Shown here: piece by piece, positions 34,160 through 41,293 of the stretch
How positions within the stretch are numbered: the first letter of the stretch is position 1
Layout: every line of letters starts with the position of its first letter
Assembly: GCF_004458765.1 (NCBI RefSeq)
Contig: NZ_SPJX01000187.1
Span: forward strand, 248,001-312,000
Source of the DNA: Microvirga pakistanensis
GTDB lineage: Bacteria; Pseudomonadota; Alphaproteobacteria; Rhizobiales; Beijerinckiaceae
Length of the DNA stretch: 64,000 nucleotides
Direction: 5' to 3'
Made by a program: the position numbers and the translations under genes
The notes under the pieces: generated by a model
Databases searched by the model: none
What the model saw: only the letters and a program-made list of their open reading frames with translations
What the model was told of the DNA's origin: nothing

Positions 34160-34320
34160 TCAGAACCTTGCCCCGTCCTGCCCGGAAGCCGAGGCCCGAG
34201 CGGAACGGGCAGAACCGCGCAGCGCTCGTGTTCCGCGACTTCGTGCGCCAGCTCGAGAAGCTCGATGCGGCCCACCCCAAGCCCGTGCGTCCCGGGCCCG
34301 TCCGCGGAGCACGGGCATGA
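34156..34320 (+). CDS. 54-residue basic protein between g3.5 and prohead protease
   Basis: This short frame starts at an ATGA overlap with the g3.5-like gene and ends at another ATGA overlap with the protease gene, so it fits exactly between the two. It encodes a 54-residue basic protein: MIRTLPRPARKPRPERNGQN, then RAALVFRDFVRQLEKLDAAH and a Pro/Arg tail. The central amphipathic helix suggests a real protein. No homologue is recognised; a scaffold or accessory role is only a guess from position. The double overlap is the main evidence that it is translated. Confidence 0.6.
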   Translation: MIRTLPRPARKPRPERNGQNRAALVFRDFVRQLEKLDAAHPKPVRPGPVRGARA

Positions 34321-34871
34321 AGCAGGCGGCCGTTCAAACCATCCGGGAAGTGAAATTCCTCGCCGAGCCGCTGCACGCGGTCGATGCGGACGGAATCTTC
34401 GAGGGCTATGCCAGCCTGTTCGGCGTGGCCGATCTCGGCAAGGACGTGGTCATGCCCGGCGCCTTCGCCGAGAGCCTGGAGAAACGCGATGCGGGCGCGG
34501 TGCGGCTCCTGTGGCAGCACGATCCCGCCACGCCGATCGGCCGCTGGCTCGCCATCGCGGAGGACCGCCGCGGCCTTCGCGTCCGCGGCAAGCTCAACCT
34601 GTCCGTGGAGCGGGCGCGGGACATTCACGCGCTCATGCGGGAAGGCGCGGTGGACGGGCTGTCCATCGGCTTTCGCGTGGAACGGGCCCGGGCGGAACGG
34701 CCTACGGGCCTGCGACGCCTCGAGAAGCTCGATCTGTGGGAGATTTCCGTCGTGACCTTCCCGATGCTGATGGGCGCGCGGGTGGAAACCGTGAAGCAGG
34801 GACGGCCGAGCGCGTCCCCCCCAAGCCTGTCCTCATCCATCAGAGCCGCCGCCGTTCGACTATTTTCCTGA
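34317..34871 (+). CDS. GTA prohead protease (g4), HK97-type
   Basis: This 184-residue serine protease cleaves the capsid N-terminal delta domain during prohead maturation. The herpesvirus-like protease fold shows IFEGYASLFGVADLGKDVV, the catalytic His in VRLLWQHDPATPIGRW and the catalytic Ser in EGAVDGLSIGFRVERA. The second acidic partner lies in LDLWEISVVTFPML. All are conserved. The ATG overlaps the preceding short frame. The capsid gene it should act on follows after the lipoprotein gene. Confidence 0.92.
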   Translation: MKQAAVQTIREVKFLAEPLHAVDADGIFEGYASLFGVADLGKDVVMPGAFAESLEKRDAGAVRLLWQHDPATPIGRWLAIAEDRRGLRVRGKLNLSVERARDIHALMREGAVDGLSIGFRVERARAERPTGLRRLEKLDLWEISVVTFPMLMGARVETVKQGRPSASPPSLSSSIRAAAVRLFS

Positions 34872-34968
34872 ACCTCGGCAGGAGATGCGCGTTACATGCA
34901 AGCCCGCATGGATGCGGACGCTGCGGGCGCTGCCCCGTGATGCCGTCCGCACTCTCGGGAGGTTTTTC

Positions 34969-35181
34969 ATGAAGAAGCTCGCATTCGTCGCCCTTCTCGG
35001 TCTTGCGGCCGCAGCCTGCACGACAACCGAGGAACGCATCGGCGGCGCCGCCGTCGGCGCGGGTGTCGGTGCTGTGGCCGGTCCGGTCGGCGCCGTCGCC
35101 GGCGGCGCCGTGGGCGCGGCGGTCGGCCCGACCGTGTCCGACAACGTGCAGGCGAATACCCGCCGCGCTCGCCGCCGCTGA
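34969..35181 (+). CDS. Small glycine-zipper lipoprotein
   Basis: This 70-residue lipoprotein starts MKKLAFVALLGLAAAACTTT, with lipobox AAAC at residue 17. A long glycine-zipper follows (GGAAVGAGVGAVAGPVGAVA and GGAVGAAVGPTV) and an Arg-rich tail ends it. Such proteins sit in the outer membrane or periplasm and are common as stress-induced lipoproteins. The ATG has CGGGAGG upstream. It is a host-type gene, not a phage one, and has its own terminator, so it is an insertion between protease and capsid genes of the GTA. Confidence 0.75.
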   Translation: MKKLAFVALLGLAAAACTTTEERIGGAAVGAGVGAVAGPVGAVAGGAVGAAVGPTVSDNVQANTRRARRR

Positions 35182-35205
35182 ATCTTCCCCGATCGGGAAG
35201 CCATG

Positions 35206-35230
35206 GGCCCGCCTTCCGGCGGGCCTTTTT
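35206..35230 (+). terminator. Rho-independent terminator inside the GTA cluster
   Basis: GGCCCGCC / GGCGGGCC with a TTCC loop and TTTTT follows the lipoprotein stop by 24 nt and precedes the capsid ATG by 39 nt. Transcription reaching the capsid must pass it or start very close to it. Confidence 0.88.
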
Positions 35231-35269
35231 CGTTGAAGCCAACCCCCTTTTCAGAACCCATGGATTGAT

Positions 35270-36508
35270 ATGATTCCCGCAGTTGAAACCAAATCGATGT
35301 CCGACGACGTCGCGTCGGCCTTCGAGGATTTCGCCCGCGCCTTCGAGGCCTTCAAGGAGGCCAACGACACGCGTCTGTCCGAGCTCGAGACGCGCCTGTC
35401 GGGCGACGTGGTGACGGAGGAGAAGCTCACCCGCATCGATGCCGCCCTGGACGACGCCAAGCGCCGCCTCGACCGCCTGGCCCTCGACCGCTCCCGCCCG
35501 CCGCTGGGCGGGAGCCCGGAGGCCCTGCGCGATCCGGCCCGGGCCGAGCACAAGACGGCGTTCCACGCCTATATCCGCTCCGGCGAGGCCGCGGGCCTGA
35601 AGCGGCTGGAGGAAAAGGCCCTGTCCGCCGGCTCCGGCCCCGACGGCGGCTATCTCGTTCCCGACACCGTCGAGACGGACGTGCTGCGCCGTCTCGCCGC
35701 GATCTCGCCGATCCGCGCGATCTCGTCCGTGCGCGTGATCTCCGGCGGCCAGTACAAGCGCGCCTTCTCCACCACGGGCCCGTCCACGGGCTGGGTCGGC
35801 GAGAGCGCCGCACGGCCGCAGACGGCGGGTCCGACGCTCTCCGAGATGAGCTTCCCGGCCATGGAGCTCTATGCGATGCCGGCCGCCACCCAGACCCTGC
35901 TCGACGATGCGGTGGTCGACATCGACCGTTGGATCGCCGAGGAGGTCGAGGCCGCCTTCGCCGAGCAGGAGGGCGCCGCCTTCGTGAGCGGCGACGGGGT
36001 CAACAAACCGAAGGGCTTCCTCGCCTCCGACATCGTGGAGGACGAGCTCTGGGAATGGGGCAAGCTCGGCGCGGTGCACACGGGCGGCGCGACGTTCCCG
36101 TCCTCCAACCCGTCCGACGTGCTCGTGGAACTGGTCTATGCCCTGAAGGCGGGCTACCGCCAGAACGCGTCCTTCGTGATGAACCGCAGGACGCAGAGCG
36201 CCATCCGCAAGTTCAAGGACGCGAACGGCCAGTATCTCTGGGCGCCTCCCGCAAGCCTCGGTCTTTCCGCGACCCTGATGGGCTTTCCCGTGGTGGAGGC
36301 CGAGGACATGCCCGACATCGCGGCAGGTTCCTGCGCCGTCGCCTTCGGGGATTTCAGGCGCGGCTACCTGGTGGTCGACCGGGCCGGCCTGCGCGTGCTG
36401 CGCGATCCCTATTCCGCCAAGCCCTACGTGCTGTTCTACACCACCAAGCGCGTGGGCGGCGGCGTGCAGGATTACGCCGCGATCAAGCTCCTGAAATTCG
36501 CCGCGTAG
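35270..36508 (+). CDS. GTA major capsid protein (g5), HK97 fold
   Basis: This 412-residue protein has an N-terminal coiled-coil delta domain (about 10-85: FARAFEAFKEANDTRLSELE and KLTRIDAALDDAKRRLDRLA) that is removed by the g4 protease. The HK97-fold capsid domain (about 100-410) follows. Recognisable segments are GPDGGYLVPDTVETDVLRRL, VGESAARPQTAGPTLSEMSF, ASFVMNRRTQSAIRKFKDAN and DFRRGYLVVDRAGLRVLRDP. It forms the GTA head shell. Length is close to R. capsulatus g5. The start sits only 39 nt after the lipoprotein terminator. Confidence 0.95.
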   Translation: MIPAVETKSMSDDVASAFEDFARAFEAFKEANDTRLSELETRLSGDVVTEEKLTRIDAALDDAKRRLDRLALDRSRPPLGGSPEALRDPARAEHKTAFHAYIRSGEAAGLKRLEEKALSAGSGPDGGYLVPDTVETDVLRRLAAISPIRAISSVRVISGGQYKRAFSTTGPSTGWVGESAARPQTAGPTLSEMSFPAMELYAMPAATQTLLDDAVVDIDRWIAEEVEAAFAEQEGAAFVSGDGVNKPKGFLASDIVEDELWEWGKLGAVHTGGATFPSSNPSDVLVELVYALKAGYRQNASFVMNRRTQSAIRKFKDANGQYLWAPPASLGLSATLMGFPVVEAEDMPDIAAGSCAVAFGDFRRGYLVVDRAGLRVLRDPYSAKPYVLFYTTKRVGGGVQDYAAIKLLKFAA

Positions 36509-36531
36509 GAGCGCTGAACCGCTCCGAGCGT

Positions 36532-36564
36532 CACGTCATCGCCGGCCTCGTGCCGGTGATCCCT
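36532..36564 (+). repeat. Short palindromic repeat, family 4
   Basis: CACGTCATCGCCGGCCTCGT then GCCGGTGATCCC, an imperfect inverted repeat as in the copies before the portal gene. Confidence 0.65.
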
Positions 36565-36580
36565 AGGCTGGCTCGTCTCT

Positions 36581-36672
36581 CGTCATGCCCGGCGCTTTAA
36601 GCCGGGCACCCACGTCCTTGACCCGCAGCGGTTCTCAAGACGTGGATGGCCTGGACACGCCCGGCCATGACG
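36581..36672 (+). repeat. Palindromic intergenic repeat, family 1
   Basis: CGTCATGCCCGGCGCTTTAA, then GCCGGGCACCCACGTCCTTG, TCAAGACGTGGATGGCC and CCCGGCCATGACGG. It lies between capsid and the convergent protease gene. Confidence 0.8.
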
Positions 36673-36703
36673 GAGGGGCAATCTTTCTATGCGATGGGCG
36701 CGA

Positions 36704-37501
36704 TCAGCGCCTCGTCCAGGCTCCGTCTATGGCGATGAGGTTGCTGGCGGCCTGCCGGATCCAGCCGAGATGCTCCGCGATGGGCGTCACCGCCGTCAGG
36801 CCGCCGCAGGCCGTCCGTCCGCTCGTGCGCAGGGCGCCGCTCGACCAGCTGACGATGCCGTAGAGCAGGTAGCCCTGCTGCGTCGCCGCCAGGATCGGAC
36901 CGCCGGAATCCCCGCGGCAGGCGCCCGCGCCGCTCGTCTCCGCCAGCCGCTCGGGATCGGCGACGATCTGAACGCGGTTGGCCACCTCGATGGGGCCGAG
37001 CGACACGAGATTGGCTTGCCGCAGAACGCGCGCGGTGCCCCTGCGGTTTTCGTTGGAGATTCCGTACCCGGCGATCGTGACCGGGTCGCCGAGGCCGATC
37101 CGGCCCGACAGGGTGGGATCGAGCGGCAGGAATTCGGGGCCGAGCCGGCGTTCGAGGCGCAGCATCGCCAGGTCCACGCCGGGCTGGGTGCGCGGGGTCG
37201 TTCCGAGCACGAAGCTGGGATGCATGATCAGGGCCACGACCCTGATGCGCTGCGGCTTGAACGCCCGATTGACGGCGACGACGCGGTACGAGGCCGCATC
37301 CGTGACGCAATGGGCGGCCGTGAGGACGAGATCGGGCCCGACAAGCGCGCCGGAGCAGAGTTCGCCTACGGAGTTCTCGATGAAAACCACCGAGCGCCGC
37401 AGGCCGTTCGGATCCCGCGATGCCGAGCCGAGCAGGACGGCCTGCGCGGAACTCGTGAGGAACGTGAAGGCGATCAGAAACAGGAATGAGAGCGCGCGCA
37501 T
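36704..37501 (-). CDS. Secreted trypsin-like serine protease, copy 1
   Basis: This 265-residue protein has a signal peptide (MRALSFLFLIAFTFLTSSAQ) and a chymotrypsin/S1 domain. The catalytic His is in DLVLTAAHCVTDAASYR, the Asp in PGVDLAMLRLERRL and the Ser in GACRGDSGGPILAA. The specificity pocket around the Ser suggests cleavage after basic residues. It is exported to the periplasm or outside. It lies on the strand opposite to the GTA genes, between capsid and connector, and is followed by a second S1 protease (37830-38573) in the same direction, each with its own signal peptide. Such proteases are not part of described GTA modules. Confidence 0.88.
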   Translation of the reverse strand: MRALSFLFLIAFTFLTSSAQAVLLGSASRDPNGLRRSVVFIENSVGELCSGALVGPDLVLTAAHCVTDAASYRVVAVNRAFKPQRIRVVALIMHPSFVLGTTPRTQPGVDLAMLRLERRLGPEFLPLDPTLSGRIGLGDPVTIAGYGISNENRRGTARVLRQANLVSLGPIEVANRVQIVADPERLAETSGAGACRGDSGGPILAATQQGYLLYGIVSWSSGALRTSGRTACGGLTAVTPIAEHLGWIRQAASNLIAIDGAWTRR

Positions 37502-37675
37502 CGGGAACAGGGGAGGGAGGAATCGACAGGAAGGGAAGGCCCGTTCAGGTAAGATAGTTCCGCCCCGCTTGAAATTTCCACTCCTCTTCCGGGTCATGGC
37601 GGGGAGCAGGTTATGGCCCCGCCGTCATGCCCGGACTTGTGCCGGCCAAGACGGTGCCGTGTCGTCCTCAGGCCA

Positions 37676-37714
37676 CGTGCAGTCGCCAAGTGCAGTCACC
37701 AAGTGCAGTCACTT
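37676..37714 (+). repeat. Tandem repeat, 13 bp x 3
   Basis: Three adjacent units GTGCAGTCGCCAA, GTGCAGTCACCAA and GTGCAGTCACTTG. The last is diverged in its final three bases, where it joins the family 3 repeat. Confidence 0.85.
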
Positions 37715-37820
37715 GTCATCCCCGGCGAGCGAAGCGAGGGAAGGGGATTCATTCTTTAGGCACTGAGCTGTGGATTCCCTTCCCCTACGAGGGCTTCGCC
37801 CTCTCCGGCCGGGAATGACA
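37713..37820. repeat. Palindromic repeat, family 3
   Basis: An about 108-bp element with terminal TGTCAT / ATGACA. Next to them are CCCCGGCGAGCGAAGCGAGG on one side and GAGGGCTTCGCCCTCTCCGG on the other. A second copy lies at 40499-40590. Confidence 0.75.
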
Positions 37821-37829
37821 AGTGATCCG

Positions 37830-38573
37830 CTAGTCCTCGGTCCACGATGCGGCGCGGTTCCAGCCCTGCAGGGTGCGGTCGATCCAGTCCTTCTGCGGGC
37901 CCAGGAGAATCCCTTGGGTGATACCGCCACAGCTCGTTTTGCCCGCGGGAGACGACCACGACGTGATCGCCGCGACCGTTGCGCCCGAGGCCATCGGACC
38001 GCCGGAATCGCCCTGGCAGGCGCCCATGGCGCCGGTTCCCTTCGACCAGAGCAGGATCCGGCTGGGCCCGTAGGGCTCCGTCACTGTCAGGGGCGCCGTG
38101 CGGAAGGTCCCCGTCGTCCTGGCGTCGCCTTCCCGCGCGAGCCCGTAACCGCCGACGGTGACCGTCTCGTCCTTGGCGGGCTTGGCGGCCGTCAGCGTCG
38201 CCGGCTCGAACCGCTCGGGCAGGGGTTCAGGAATGCGCACGAGCGCCAGGTCGATGGAGCGCTGCCGGGTCTCGACGGCCTTCGCGTTGTAGCCCGGATG
38301 CACGGCCTTGGCGGCGGGGGTGATCAGCACCGGCTCGCCCGCCCCGTCGCGAAAATGAACCCGGTGCTCGTCCGCGCCCGTCACGCAATGGGCGGCGGTG
38401 AGCACCACGTCCGGAGCCACCACGACGGCGCTGCAGACGCCCCCGTTCGAACTCAACACCATCACGCTCCGGCGCGCGAGGGGGCCCTGGTCCTCCGCGC
38501 CGCCGACGATGGCTTTCGCCCCGGTCGCCGCGAGCGGCAGGGCGATGGCGAGCGTGATCAGACATTTCATCAT
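37830..38573 (-). CDS. Secreted trypsin-like serine protease, copy 2
   Basis: This 247-residue protein has a signal peptide (MMKCLITLAIALPLAATGAK) and, unlike copy 1, the classic S1 mature start IVGGAEDQGPLA right after it. The triad is read as His in DVVLTAAHCVTGADEHR, Asp in RSIDLALVRIPEPL, and Ser in GACQGDSGGPMASG. Two ATGs are adjacent (38573, 38570); neither has a strong ribosome-binding site. It reads away from the convergent-facing GTA gene g6, whose start lies only 18 nt away on the other strand. Similar size and motifs to the protein at 36704-37501 suggest an old tandem duplication. Confidence 0.88.
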   Translation of the reverse strand: MMKCLITLAIALPLAATGAKAIVGGAEDQGPLARRSVMVLSSNGGVCSAVVVAPDVVLTAAHCVTGADEHRVHFRDGAGEPVLITPAAKAVHPGYNAKAVETRQRSIDLALVRIPEPLPERFEPATLTAAKPAKDETVTVGGYGLAREGDARTTGTFRTAPLTVTEPYGPSRILLWSKGTGAMGACQGDSGGPMASGATVAAITSWSSPAGKTSCGGITQGILLGPQKDWIDRTLQGWNRAASWTED

Positions 38574-38591
38574 GGAAGGATTCCCGTTGCG

Positions 38592-39152
38592 ATGATTCCG
38601 ATATTCGTTGACGGCCCCGCCGTCGAGCCCGTCACCCTGCCCGAGATGAAGGCGTATCTGCGCCTCGACGACGAGGGGCAGGACGATCTCGTCGCGGGCC
38701 TGATCAGGGCCGCAAGGCTCATGGTGGAATCCGTCTCCCGGCGTCTCCTGATCGAGCAGGGCTGGCACATCGTCATGGACCGCTGGCCGCTCGGCGGCAA
38801 GGTCCTGCTGCCGCTTTCGCCGGTGCTGGCGGTGGACAGCGTCAAGGTGTTCGATGCGGCGGGCGCGGCGACGGAGGTCGCGCTCGATTCCGTTGAGCTG
38901 GATGCCGCGAGCGATCCGCCCCGCCTGGTGGTGTCCGGTGCGCCGGAGCCCGGCAAGGCCAGGCACGGAATCCGGATCGCGCTGCGCGCGGGCTTCGGCG
39001 CTTCCCCCGACACGGTTCCCGAGAGCCTGAAGCTCGCGATCAAGATTCTCGTCGCCCATTGGTTCGAGAACCGCGGCGACGTGGTGGGCTCTCAGGTTCT
39101 GCCGCCCGACGCCATGGCGCTCGTGGCGCCGTTCCAGCGACCGCGTCTCTGA
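38592..39152 (+). CDS. GTA head-tail connector protein (g6-like)
   Basis: This 186-residue protein matches the phage gp6-like head-tail connector of GTA clusters: EMKAYLRLDDEGQDDLVAGL then IRAARLMVESVSRRLLIEQG and the C-terminal LKLAIKILVAHWFENRGDVV. The TIGR02215/DUF-type 'phage conserved' pattern with a C-terminal helix fits R. capsulatus g6. It connects the portal ring to the tail. The ATG before IPIFVDGPAV is chosen; the frame is open upstream but only as a shadow of the protease gene. The two genes share an 18-bp divergent gap, so g6 has little room for its own promoter. Confidence 0.85.
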   Translation: MIPIFVDGPAVEPVTLPEMKAYLRLDDEGQDDLVAGLIRAARLMVESVSRRLLIEQGWHIVMDRWPLGGKVLLPLSPVLAVDSVKVFDAAGAATEVALDSVELDAASDPPRLVVSGAPEPGKARHGIRIALRAGFGASPDTVPESLKLAIKILVAHWFENRGDVVGSQVLPPDAMALVAPFQRPRL

Positions 39153-39161
39153 CGTCCACTG

Positions 39162-39184
39162 CCGTCATGCCCGGCCATGACGGG
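39162..39184. repeat. Partial family 1 element
   Basis: CCGTCATGCCCGGCCATGAC then GGG: the outer arms of family 1 (CGTCATGCC / GGCCATGACG) joined directly, as if the middle had been deleted. Confidence 0.6.
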
Positions 39185-39230
39185 AAGCGACGGTCATGAC
39201 GCGCAATCGATTTTCTCGAAGTCATCTCCC

Positions 39231-39566
39231 ATGAAAACCAAATCCTTATCCATCGGCGCGCGTGCGCGCCGGTTCGTTCTCGAAGTGCCGCTGGAGAGCC
39301 CCGACGGGTTCGGGGGCGTCATCCGGTCCTACAGGCCGGGACCGCAGGTCTGGGGCGCGATGGAAATGCTCTCCGGCTCGGAGCGTGTTCGCGCCGACCG
39401 GCCGGAGCAGAGCCTGACCCACCGGATCACCCTGCGCTACCGCGAGGGCGTGACCGGCGCCATGCGCCTGAGCGCGGGCCTTCGCCGCTTCGCCATTCGG
39501 GTGGCCACCGATCCGGACGGCTCGCGGCGCGATCTCGTCTGCCTCGTCGAGGAGATCAAGGCATGA
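39231..39566 (+). CDS. GTA head-tail adaptor (g7-like)
   Basis: This 111-residue beta-rich protein matches the phage head closure/head-tail joining family (SPP1 gp16/HK97 gp10-like) at the g7 position. PDGFGGVIRSYRPGPQVWGA, then SGSERVRADRPEQSLTHRIT and LRYREGVTGAMRLSAG are typical; family members share the beta-barrel core. Its TGA overlaps the next gene's ATG. Start chosen at the ATG before KTKSLSIG. Confidence 0.82.
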   Translation: MKTKSLSIGARARRFVLEVPLESPDGFGGVIRSYRPGPQVWGAMEMLSGSERVRADRPEQSLTHRITLRYREGVTGAMRLSAGLRRFAIRVATDPDGSRRDLVCLVEEIKA

Positions 39567-39973
39567 CGAGTCCGATCCTGGCGCTGCGCCGCGCCATTCT
39601 GGAGACGGCTTCAACGGATGCGGAGCTGATCTCCCTCATGGGCGGAATGGTGCGCTTTCACGACGAACCGCCCCGGAATGCGGAGCCCGTCTATGCCCTG
39701 TTCGGCGACGTCACGGCCCGGGACTGGTCCACCGACACCGATCGCGGCCACGAGCAGGATCTCGCCATCGTGGTCTGGTCGGAGCGCGGCGGTGCCCGCA
39801 CCGGACTTGCCGTGGCGGAGCGTCTGTCCGCCATCCTCGACGATGCGCCGCTCGACCTCGACGGCCACAGGCTCGTCGGCGTGCGGGTGACGGAGATCGC
39901 CTCCGTCCGGGACAAGGACACCCGGCTCGCCCGCGTCACCCTCCATCTTCGCGCCGTCACCGAACGGGCGTGA
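39563..39973 (+). CDS. GTA tail completion protein (g8-like, DUF3168)
   Basis: This 136-residue protein resembles DUF3168 tail-completion/tail terminator proteins. Visible pieces are LALRRAILETASTDAELISL, MGGMVRFHDEPPRNAEPVYA and TDRGHEQDLAIVVWSERGGA. The last part (VGVRVTEIASVRDKDTRLAR and VTLHLRAVTE) is the usual C-terminal beta strand. It caps the tail tube at the head side. It starts at ATGA overlapping the g7 stop. Confidence 0.85.
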   Translation: MTSPILALRRAILETASTDAELISLMGGMVRFHDEPPRNAEPVYALFGDVTARDWSTDTDRGHEQDLAIVVWSERGGARTGLAVAERLSAILDDAPLDLDGHRLVGVRVTEIASVRDKDTRLARVTLHLRAVTERA

Positions 39974-40062
39974 GACGAACTCTCCGCAGTCATTCCCGCC
40001 CTCGCGGGGAAGACAAGCAATTGTCCCACCTCAACCTCTTCATCTTTTGAAAGGATGTTTTC

Positions 40063-40473
40063 ATGCCTGCTCAGAAGGGCAAGGATCTGCTCATCAAGAT
40101 CAGCGATGGGGGAACCGGGTTCGTGACCGTGGCGGGGCTGCGCACCCGCCAGATGTCGTTCAACGCGGAGACCGTCGATGTCACCCATGCGGAATCCGCC
40201 GGGCGCTGGCGCGAGCTGCTCGCCGGGGTCGGCGTGCGCCGCGCCGGCATCACCGGTTCCGGCGTGTTCAAGGACGAGGCGTCGGACGCCCGCATGCGGC
40301 AGGTGTTCTTCGACGGCGACATCCTCGCCTATCAGATCATCGTTCCCGATTTCGGGCGCATCGAGGGCCCGTTCCAGATCACCAGCCTCGAGTATCGCGG
40401 CGACCACGCGGGCGAGGTCACGTTCGAGATGGCCCTCGAATCCGCCGGCGCATTGACCTTCGTGGCACTGTGA
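40063..40473 (+). CDS. GTA major tail tube protein (g9), TP901-1 family
   Basis: This 136-residue tail tube subunit has the TP901-1/TIGR02126 pattern: MPAQKGKDLLIKISDGGTGF, RTRQMSFNAETVDVTHAESA and GRWRELLAGVGVRRAGITGS. The C-terminal part is SLEYRGDHAGEVTFEMALES. Hexamers stack to form the GTA tail. The ATG has AAAGGATG upstream. Length matches R. capsulatus g9 (about 137). Confidence 0.93.
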   Translation: MPAQKGKDLLIKISDGGTGFVTVAGLRTRQMSFNAETVDVTHAESAGRWRELLAGVGVRRAGITGSGVFKDEASDARMRQVFFDGDILAYQIIVPDFGRIEGPFQITSLEYRGDHAGEVTFEMALESAGALTFVAL

Positions 40474-40498
40474 CGGTGTCGTCATCGACGCATTCCCT

Positions 40499-40590
40499 TG
40501 TCATCCCCGGCAAGCCGAAGGCGAGGGAAGAGGGTCCACTCCCGTTTACGGGACTATGGATTCCCCTCCGCTGACGCTCCGGCCGGGAGC
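40499..40590. repeat. Palindromic repeat, family 3
   Basis: TGTCATCCCCGGCAAGCCGA begins the copy and CCGCTGACGCTCCGGCCGGG ends it. It is clearly related to 37713-37820 but has lost the terminal ATGACA arm. It fills the gap between g9 and g10. Confidence 0.7.
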
Positions 40591-40614
40591 GGCAAAACAA
40601 TCGGAGACATCATC

Positions 40615-40947
40615 ATGGCGAACAAGAGACGCGGCGAAGTCGCGCTGCATTTGGGCGACAGGCGCTACACCCTGTGCCTCACCCTCGGCGCGCTCGCCGA
40701 GCTGGAGGACGTCTTCGGCGTCGCGGATCTCATGGCGCTCGCCGAGCGCTTCGGCACGGGGCGTCTGTCGAGCCGGGACCTCCTCACGCTGCTCGCCGTC
40801 GCCCTGCGCGGCGGCGGCCACGACCTGAGCGATCAGGACGTGGCGAACCTGCCGCTCCTCGACGGCATCGAGCCGGTAGCCTCGGCCATCGCCGATCTTC
40901 TCGTCGCCACGTTCGGCGCGGAGACATCGTCGTCAAACCCTCCGTAG
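40615..40947 (+). CDS. GTA g10-like protein (tail assembly)
   Basis: This 110-residue protein matches the GTA gp10 family: MANKRRGEVALHLGDRRYTL, CLTLGALAELEDVFGVADLM and LALRGGGHDLSDQDVANLPL fit well. In R. capsulatus g10 lies between the tail tube and the g10.1 chaperone gene, and the products probably chaperone tape-measure and tail assembly. Start chosen at the ATG with GGAGACATC upstream. Confidence 0.85.
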   Translation: MANKRRGEVALHLGDRRYTLCLTLGALAELEDVFGVADLMALAERFGTGRLSSRDLLTLLAVALRGGGHDLSDQDVANLPLLDGIEPVASAIADLLVATFGAETSSSNPP

Positions 40948-41051
40948 CGCATCGTGCGGACCTCGACGATGCGCTGATCAAACAAGAGAGCGTCGGCTTC
41001 AATCCAAAAGCGGAATCCACGTTCGGAGCCGATGCCGGCGCCGCAGGGCGC

Positions 41052-41261
41052 ATGAGCGGGAAGCAGGCCTTCCCGTGGGAGGACGCGATGATGCTGGCTT
41101 TCAGCGTTCTGCGATGGAGCCCCGACCAGTTCTGGCGCGCGACTCCGCGCGAATTGCTCGCGGCCTGGGAGGGTTTGAGCGGCGGGCGGCACACCGAGCC
41201 TGCGGTCAGCGAAGATCTGAGGCGGATGATGGAGGCGTTTCCGGATCGAGGCGGACTATGA
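41052..41261 (+). CDS. GTA tail assembly chaperone (g10.1, TIGR02216-like)
   Basis: This 69-residue protein reads MSGKQAFPWEDAMMLAFSVL, then RWSPDQFWRATPRELLAAWE and GLSG. The motif FPW-x6-Fx-LRWSPxxFWxxTPxEL is the signature of the small phage tail assembly chaperones found before GTA tape-measure genes. In other phages such genes often arise by frameshift from the preceding one; here they are separate. Its TGA overlaps an ATG that now opens only a 10-codon frame (41258-41290). Confidence 0.88.
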   Translation: MSGKQAFPWEDAMMLAFSVLRWSPDQFWRATPRELLAAWEGLSGGRHTEPAVSEDLRRMMEAFPDRGGL

Positions 41262-41290
41262 CAGAGCGGCTTGGTGATGTTCAGGAATAA
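41258..41290 (+). pseudogene. Ten-codon remnant of the original tape-measure start
   Basis: An ATGA overlap with the g10.1 stop opens MTERLGDVQE and then TAA. In other GTA clusters this overlap is the start of g11, so the stub looks like the old g11 N-terminus, cut off where the low-GC segment begins. The inference rests on position and the coupling signature. Confidence 0.5.
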
Positions 41291-41293
41291 CCC

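Larger units (their letters stand above)
37502..37829. other. 328-bp gap between the two protease genes
   Basis: No gene is supported. It holds a partial family 1 unit near 37619-37650, a 13-bp tandem repeat in three copies (37676-37714) and most of a family 3 repeat (37713-37820). Confidence 0.65.
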
